Shown piece by piece: positions 4,114 through 7,673 of a stretch of 7,673 nt of DNA. Numbering within the stretch: position 1 is the first letter of the stretch; every line of letters begins with the position of its first letter. The translations under genes and the position numbers were made by a program. Under the pieces are notes generated by a model that saw only the letters and a list, made by a program, of their open reading frames with translations, was not told the origin of the DNA and did not search any database. Source of the stretch: an uncultured Kangiella sp. (GTDB lineage: Bacteria; Pseudomonadota; Gammaproteobacteria; Enterobacterales; DSM-103792); the NCBI GenBank assembly GCA_946481205.1, contig CAMLNB010000165.1, positions 1 to 7,673 of the forward strand, written 5' to 3'.

Positions 4114-5673
4114 TCATTGCACCGACAACGGCATTGCTTCGATCTCCTGCAACCAGTGCTCGCCGGCGCTGGTGTTGCTGAACCAGGCGAGCTGATCGAA
4201 CACCGCGTCGGAAAAACCACCGACGTTCAACACATCCGGTCGCTCCGGCGCCTGCGTGGTGCCGTTCGGTTGAATGTCGATGCACACCAGTTTGGCGCCC
4301 GGGTTGCGGGCTTGCAGTTGCTGCCATTGCCGCAACAGCTCGGTGCCGCCGGTCTTGCGGGCATCGACCCACGACTCGTTGTCGGAGACAAACACCAGCA
4401 CATCGACCTTCGCTCGCTCGTTGTTCAACTGCACGAGCGGCGCTGAACAGTTGGTGCCGCCACCGCCGACTGCGGCTAGCTTTTCGGCGTTGGTAAGCAC
4501 GCTGTCGCGGCTGTTCAATGACACATCAACCACCTTGGTTTCAAACGGCAACACCCGGGCCTGCGGGTTGCGCTTGAGCAGGGCCGCGGCCACCAACGCC
4601 GCCACATCGATACAACGCACCTTGCTCGTCGCGCCTTTGCGCAAACCGGTGGCCGGTGACTGCATCGAGCCAGACACGTCGGGGCAGACCACAACATTGC
4701 CGTTCAAAGCCGGCACGTTGACCAGCGCGGTATCGAGTGCGTCCTGCAACGCATCGCAGACCGCTACCGGCATTTGGCCCGACGCGGCCCGCCACGCCGC
4801 CAACAGCTGATACGGATAGGCGCGTGCCTTCCGCACCAACTCCGGATTGCGCAAACGCGCCGCAATCACGCTGACCAGCTCGGCATCTTCAAGCACGCCG
4901 TGCCGGGCAAAGGTGTTCAGATTCATCAACGTCGCCCGCCAGGGCGATTGCCGGGCAATCTGTTTCCAGGCCGCGGTATCAAGCGGCAGCGCGGTCAGCA
5001 GCTGAAACGGCACATCGGGCAGCGACTGACCAGCGTCGCGCTTAAACGCTTCGAATTGCTGCAAACGTGCTGGTAACAAGCTGGCATCGTGCGGCTTGCC
5101 GATGATGTAGGCGAACAGCGCCTCGCGTGCCGCATCGGTCGGACGCGGGTGCACCATCTTGATCACATCAGCCAAGGACGGTTGCTGGCCAACCAAGGCG
5201 CCGAACAGCTGGCCTTCGCCGGCTTGGTTCAGCCATTGCTGCACCAGCCGTTTTGGCCGCGAGCCGAGCGACTTCCGACCGACCGCACCAGAGCGCAGGA
5301 TCTGGACGTAGTTGCGCAGCATCTTGCCGTTATCGAGCACGCGGCCGAATACCAGCGGCAGCAGTACCGGTGCTTTCTGGGTCAGCACAGCGAGCAACAG
5401 CGCCGGCATGTCCTTCATCGCGGCGCGCTCACGGGCGTACAGCGCCAGCTTGGCGATAAAGGCGCCATCGACCTGTTCGCTCAAGCTCAACACCGCTTGC
5501 AGCTGGGCCTCGGCGTCGGCGTAAAACGTCCCATTCAGGCAACCGGTGACGGCGTACTGGGCCAGCCGGTGCTTTGGGCTCAGGGCATAAGCCGGTGCGC
5601 CGGCAGCGTTCACCGCATCGGGTGCCGGCAATGCCTTGCCAAGCAGGCTGCTGAATAACGTCCGGTTGGCCAT
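4114..5673 (-). CDS. rsr: Rsr, bacterial Ro60 orthologue (TROVE and von Willebrand A domains)
   Basis: Rsr is a ring-shaped RNA-binding protein. Bacterial orthologues bind Y RNAs and can tether to polynucleotide phosphorylase for structured-RNA decay or rRNA maturation. The product is 519 aa, close to Deinococcus Rsr (531) and human Ro60 (538). The TROVE HEAT-repeat region fills roughly residues 20-320, including SPKHRLAQYAVTGCLNGTFY near the start. The C-terminal vWA domain has a complete MIDAS: DVSGS at 332-336, Thr407 in GGGGTNCS and Asp431 in VSDNESW. The ATG at 5673 is chosen over 5694 because an AAGGAG lies six bases upstream. It is the first gene of the operon and is directly followed by its likely Y RNA ligands. 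No key residue looks lost. Confidence 0.95.
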   Translation of the reverse strand: MANRTLFSSLLGKALPAPDAVNAAGAPAYALSPKHRLAQYAVTGCLNGTFYADAEAQLQAVLSLSEQVDGAFIAKLALYARERAAMKDMPALLLAVLTQKAPVLLPLVFGRVLDNGKMLRNYVQILRSGAVGRKSLGSRPKRLVQQWLNQAGEGQLFGALVGQQPSLADVIKMVHPRPTDAAREALFAYIIGKPHDASLLPARLQQFEAFKRDAGQSLPDVPFQLLTALPLDTAAWKQIARQSPWRATLMNLNTFARHGVLEDAELVSVIAARLRNPELVRKARAYPYQLLAAWRAASGQMPVAVCDALQDALDTALVNVPALNGNVVVCPDVSGSMQSPATGLRKGATSKVRCIDVAALVAAALLKRNPQARVLPFETKVVDVSLNSRDSVLTNAEKLAAVGGGGTNCSAPLVQLNNERAKVDVLVFVSDNESWVDARKTGGTELLRQWQQLQARNPGAKLVCIDIQPNGTTQAPERPDVLNVGGFSDAVFDQLAWFSNTSAGEHWLQEIEAMPLSVQ

Positions 5674-5679
5674 GGGATT

Positions 5680-5685
5680 CTCCTT
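5680..5685 (-). promoter_or_regulatory. Ribosome-binding site of rsr
   Basis: AAGGAG on the minus strand, six bases before ATG 5673. It decides the start in favour of MANRTLF over the upstream in-frame ATG at 5694, which overlaps poorly with any Shine-Dalgarno. Confidence 0.85.
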
Positions 5686-5717
5686 GCATGCCATCGTGTA
5701 GGTTCGTCTCGTTCACG

Positions 5718-5727
5718 GATAGCTATC
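5718..5727. promoter_or_regulatory. GATAGCTATC palindrome between the -12 element and the predicted transcription start
   Basis: A perfect 10-bp palindrome overlapping the downstream edge of the predicted σ54 promoter. The half-site ATAGC/GCTAT recurs as a spaced dyad at 5851-5870. It might be an operator or a second activator contact, or it might be chance. No known factor is identified. Confidence 0.35.
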
Positions 5728-5742
5728 TCAAGGAGCGTGCCA
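5727..5742 (-). promoter_or_regulatory. σ54 (RpoN) -24/-12 promoter of the rsr–Y RNA–rtcBA operon
   Basis: TGGCACG-CTCC-TTGAG on the minus strand matches the σ54 consensus TGGCACG-N4-TTGCW except for A in place of C at -12. GG and the -13 G have the right spacing. Transcription would start near 5714-5717, giving a leader of about 43 nt before rsr. RtcR-type activators are known to drive rtcBA through σ54, and this is the only good match I found upstream of rsr. Confidence 0.75.
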
Positions 5743-5772
5743 GCAGCGGATGCACTCTCCGAATTATTCACT

Positions 5773-5785
5773 TAAAACATTGATT
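5773..5785 (-). promoter_or_regulatory. Putative IHF binding site
   Basis: The minus strand reads AATCAATGTTTTA, a full match to the IHF consensus WATCAANNNNTTR, in AT-rich flanking DNA. It lies about 60 bp upstream of the predicted start, between the -24 element and the distal dyad. DNA bending is usually placed there in σ54 promoters. Chance matches occur in AT-rich DNA, so position carries much of the weight. Confidence 0.5.
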
Positions 5786-5819
5786 TGATTGAAAAATAAA
5801 ATGCACTTTGATGTTTTGG

Positions 5820-5828
5820 TGTGATAAT
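5820..5828 (+). promoter_or_regulatory. Possible extended -10 promoter of rtcR
   Basis: TGTGATAAT resembles an extended -10 element (TGN plus a GATAAT hexamer) 62 bp before the rtcR start. No convincing -35 hexamer sits 17-18 bp upstream, as expected for a weak or extended -10 promoter. A low basal level of activator would fit its role. Confidence 0.35.
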
Positions 5829-5850
5829 TAGGTAGTAGCGGCCATCAAGA

Positions 5851-5870
5851 ATAGCGATATCATTAGCTAT
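5851..5870. promoter_or_regulatory. Candidate RtcR upstream activating sequence
   Basis: A dyad ATAGC-N10-GCTAT centred about 145 bp upstream of the predicted operon start and about 30 bp before rtcR. The distance suits a bacterial enhancer-binding protein. Its closeness to the rtcR start would allow autoregulation. The same half-sites occur fused in the palindrome at 5718-5727. Assignment to RtcR is inference. Confidence 0.4.
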
Positions 5871-5896
5871 CAATTTATCCATTCAGATAAATGCGT

Positions 5897-7486
5897 ATGC
5901 GCAAAACCGTTGCCTTCGGCTTTCTCGGCGTCGTCACCGACGCTGGTGGCGGTCCCGGCCGCTGGGACAAGTGGCGGCCGACCATCTCGCTCTGCCAGCA
6001 GGAAACCTTGTTGATTCACCGGCTGGAGCTGTTGTACCCGCCGGGTCAAGAGCGCTTGCTCGAACAAGTGCGTGCCGACTTGGCCAGCGTTTCACCCGAA
6101 ACCGAGGTGGTCGCCCGTCCACAAGCGTTCGCCGACCCCTGGGATTTCGAGCAGGTCTACAGCGGGATGCATGACTTTGCGTTGGCTTACCCCTTCGACA
6201 CCGAGCGCGAGGATTACCTTATCCACATCACCACCGGCACTCACGTCGCTCAGATCTGTTGGTACTTGCTGGCGGAAGCGCGTTATGTGCCGGGCCGCTT
6301 GATCCAGACCTCGCCGCCGAAACGCCAAGGCAATGGCGCCATCGGCAGTTACAGCATCATCGATCTGGATCTGTCGAAGTACGATCGCATCGCCCAGCGC
6401 TTTGCCCGCGAAGCGCAAACCGCGCGCGAATATCTGAAATCCGGCATCGCGACACGCAACACCGCGTTCAACCAGATGATCGATGAGATCGAGCAGGTGG
6501 CAATCCGCTCGCGCGAACCGATGCTGCTGATCGGGCCGACCGGTGCCGGCAAATCGCAGTTGGCCCGACGCATCTATGAGCTGAAGCAGCAGCGCAATCA
6601 ACTCAACGGCGCTTTCGTCGAAGTGAACTGCGCGACGCTGCGTGGTGATCAGGCGATGTCGACGCTGTTCGGCCATGTCAAAGGGGCGTTCACCGGCGCC
6701 GCCAATCCGCGCAAGGGTGTGCTGTTGCAAGCGCATGGTGGGCAGTTGTTTCTCGATGAAATCGGCGAGCTCGGTCTGGATGAGCAGGCCATGCTGCTGC
6801 GCGCGCTCGAAGACAAACGCTTCTTGCCGGTCGGCGCCGACAAAGACGTCAGCAGCGATTTTCAATTGATCGCCGGCACCAACAAGGATTTGCTCGTAGA
6901 AGTGCAGCGCGGTCGCTTCCGCGAAGATCTGTTTGCCCGCTTGAATCTGTGGACGTTCCGTCTGCCGGGATTGGCTGCGCGGCGAGAAGACATCGCGCCC
7001 AATCTGGACTACGAGCTGGAACGATTCGCCGCCAGCAGTGGCGGCAAACAGGTCAGCTTCAGCAAGGAAGCCAAGGAGCAATTCCTGCGTTTTGCCCATG
7101 ACCCGGAAGCGTTGTGGTCGGGTAATTTTCGCGATCTGAACGCCGCTATCAAACGCCTGGCGACACTCGCGACCGGTGGCCGGATCACCAGCGCCGATGT
7201 CGAACGGGAGATTCAACGCCTGCGTGCCAGCTGGGCCGTACCTGTCAGCAACGATGAGTTGCTGCTGCAACAAGTACTTGGTGAGCGCTCCGCGCAATTG
7301 GATCTGTTCGACCGAGCTCAGCTTGCCTGCGTGATAAAAACCTGTCGCGACGCGCGTAGCTTGTCCGAGGCCGGTCGCAAGCTCTTTGCGGTCAGCCGGC
7401 AGGAAAAGGCGTCCAGCAACGATGCCGACCGCTTGCGCAAATATCTGGCCCGATTTGATCTGAGCTGGGATCAGGTCACAGCGTAG
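5897..7486 (+). CDS. rtcR: RtcR, CARF–AAA+ σ54-dependent activator of RNA repair
   Basis: RtcR is the enhancer-binding protein that activates the rtcBA operon with σ54-RNA polymerase. The start at 5897 gives MRKTVAFGFLG, matching the E. coli N terminus; an ATG at 5891 is equally close and neither has a Shine-Dalgarno. From 5897 the product is 529 aa. The N-terminal CARF-like sensor (about 1-180) contains SPETEVV, DPWDFEQVY and DYLIHITTGTHVAQICW, all strongly conserved. The AAA+ domain has Walker A GPTGAGKS (213-220), the σ54-contact loop GAFTGA (263-268) and Walker B LFLDE (about 284-288). The C terminus ends in a helix-turn-helix-like region with RQEKASSNDADRLRKYL. Published work links activation to RNA fragments with cyclic-phosphate ends. 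It is divergent from the operon it should control and looks intact. Confidence 0.97.
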   Translation: MRKTVAFGFLGVVTDAGGGPGRWDKWRPTISLCQQETLLIHRLELLYPPGQERLLEQVRADLASVSPETEVVARPQAFADPWDFEQVYSGMHDFALAYPFDTEREDYLIHITTGTHVAQICWYLLAEARYVPGRLIQTSPPKRQGNGAIGSYSIIDLDLSKYDRIAQRFAREAQTAREYLKSGIATRNTAFNQMIDEIEQVAIRSREPMLLIGPTGAGKSQLARRIYELKQQRNQLNGAFVEVNCATLRGDQAMSTLFGHVKGAFTGAANPRKGVLLQAHGGQLFLDEIGELGLDEQAMLLRALEDKRFLPVGADKDVSSDFQLIAGTNKDLLVEVQRGRFREDLFARLNLWTFRLPGLAARREDIAPNLDYELERFAASSGGKQVSFSKEAKEQFLRFAHDPEALWSGNFRDLNAAIKRLATLATGGRITSADVEREIQRLRASWAVPVSNDELLLQQVLGERSAQLDLFDRAQLACVIKTCRDARSLSEAGRKLFAVSRQEKASSNDADRLRKYLARFDLSWDQVTA

Positions 7487-7673
7487 CGCTGACGTCGATG
7501 AGAATTATGAGCTCCGACAGTTTGTCAGGCGGCAAGACAGAACCTTCATGGCAGTAGGTTGATGCCCCCGGGTCCTTCGTCAGCCAATTTGCGCACCCAC
7601 TCCATTCTCTGCATCGGCGCTGTCAGGAAGTGGCAGCTCCGATGCGTGAAAACTTGGCATCCGGGCTGCGCCA
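7487..7673. other. Unassigned right-hand end
   Basis: After the rtcR stop I see no convincing gene or terminator. On the minus strand one frame is open from 7671 to a TGA at 7546-7548 (about 41 codons) and includes MEWVRKLADEGPGG, ending INLLP. It could be the tail of a gene beyond the window. I cannot assign it to a family, and the short length makes chance openness possible. Confidence 0.25.

Noticed and set aside
7488..7527. Terminator after rtcR
   Set aside because: CTGAC/GTCAG arms exist but are far apart, the stem is interrupted, and no T-run follows.

Overview
This window holds a σ54-controlled RNA-repair locus of the rtcR / rsr–Y RNA–rtcBA type. The gene order matches the known rsr-yrlB-yrlA-rtcBA operon of Salmonella, and RtcR strongly resembles the enterobacterial protein. 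Together with the GC-rich coding DNA this suggests a Pseudomonadota genome, probably gammaproteobacterial. I cannot name the species.

Layout, left to right. The 3' end of a plus-strand glycerol-kinase-like gene (to 227) converges on the repair operon. The operon runs on the minus strand from 5673 down to 264: rsr (Ro60/TROVE protein), then a structured non-coding region of about 1.07 kb (3037-4093), then rtcB (RNA ligase), an unrecognised 153-aa gene, and rtcA (RNA 3'-phosphate cyclase). Divergently, rtcR (5897-7486, plus strand) encodes the CARF–AAA+ activator. The 223-bp gap between rsr and rtcR has a plausible σ54 layout: a -24/-12 element with one deviation, a perfect IHF consensus match, and a distal dyad that could bind RtcR. 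The last 187 bp are unassigned.

The most notable part is the rsr–rtcB interval. Read on the minus strand it folds by eye into six tandem Y RNA-like units, called Ya to Yf in transcription order, plus one different structured element, X, between Yb and Yc. Each Y unit has an outer helix, an asymmetric AAUGCC / UUGU internal loop matching the Ro-binding motif, and an inner helix with compensatory changes between units. On top sits a tRNA-like module in circularly permuted order: T-arm, acceptor 3' strand, a short closing loop (mostly 4 nt), acceptor 5' strand, then in three units a D-arm. This is the YrlA architecture, but multiplied, diversified and packed with 7-20-nt spacers. The units differ in acceptor closing loop, D-arm type and presence of the D-arm. 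Yb also carries the 7-nt anticodon loop of tRNA-Asp.

How the parts may work together: RtcR senses RNA ends from damaged RNA, probably cut tRNA, and drives one transcript. That transcript encodes Rsr, its Y RNA partners, and the enzymes that cyclise (RtcA) and ligate (RtcB) broken ends. The diversified tRNA mimics could give Rsr several adaptors, or serve as decoys or sensors for nucleases and tRNA enzymes. This last role is inference.
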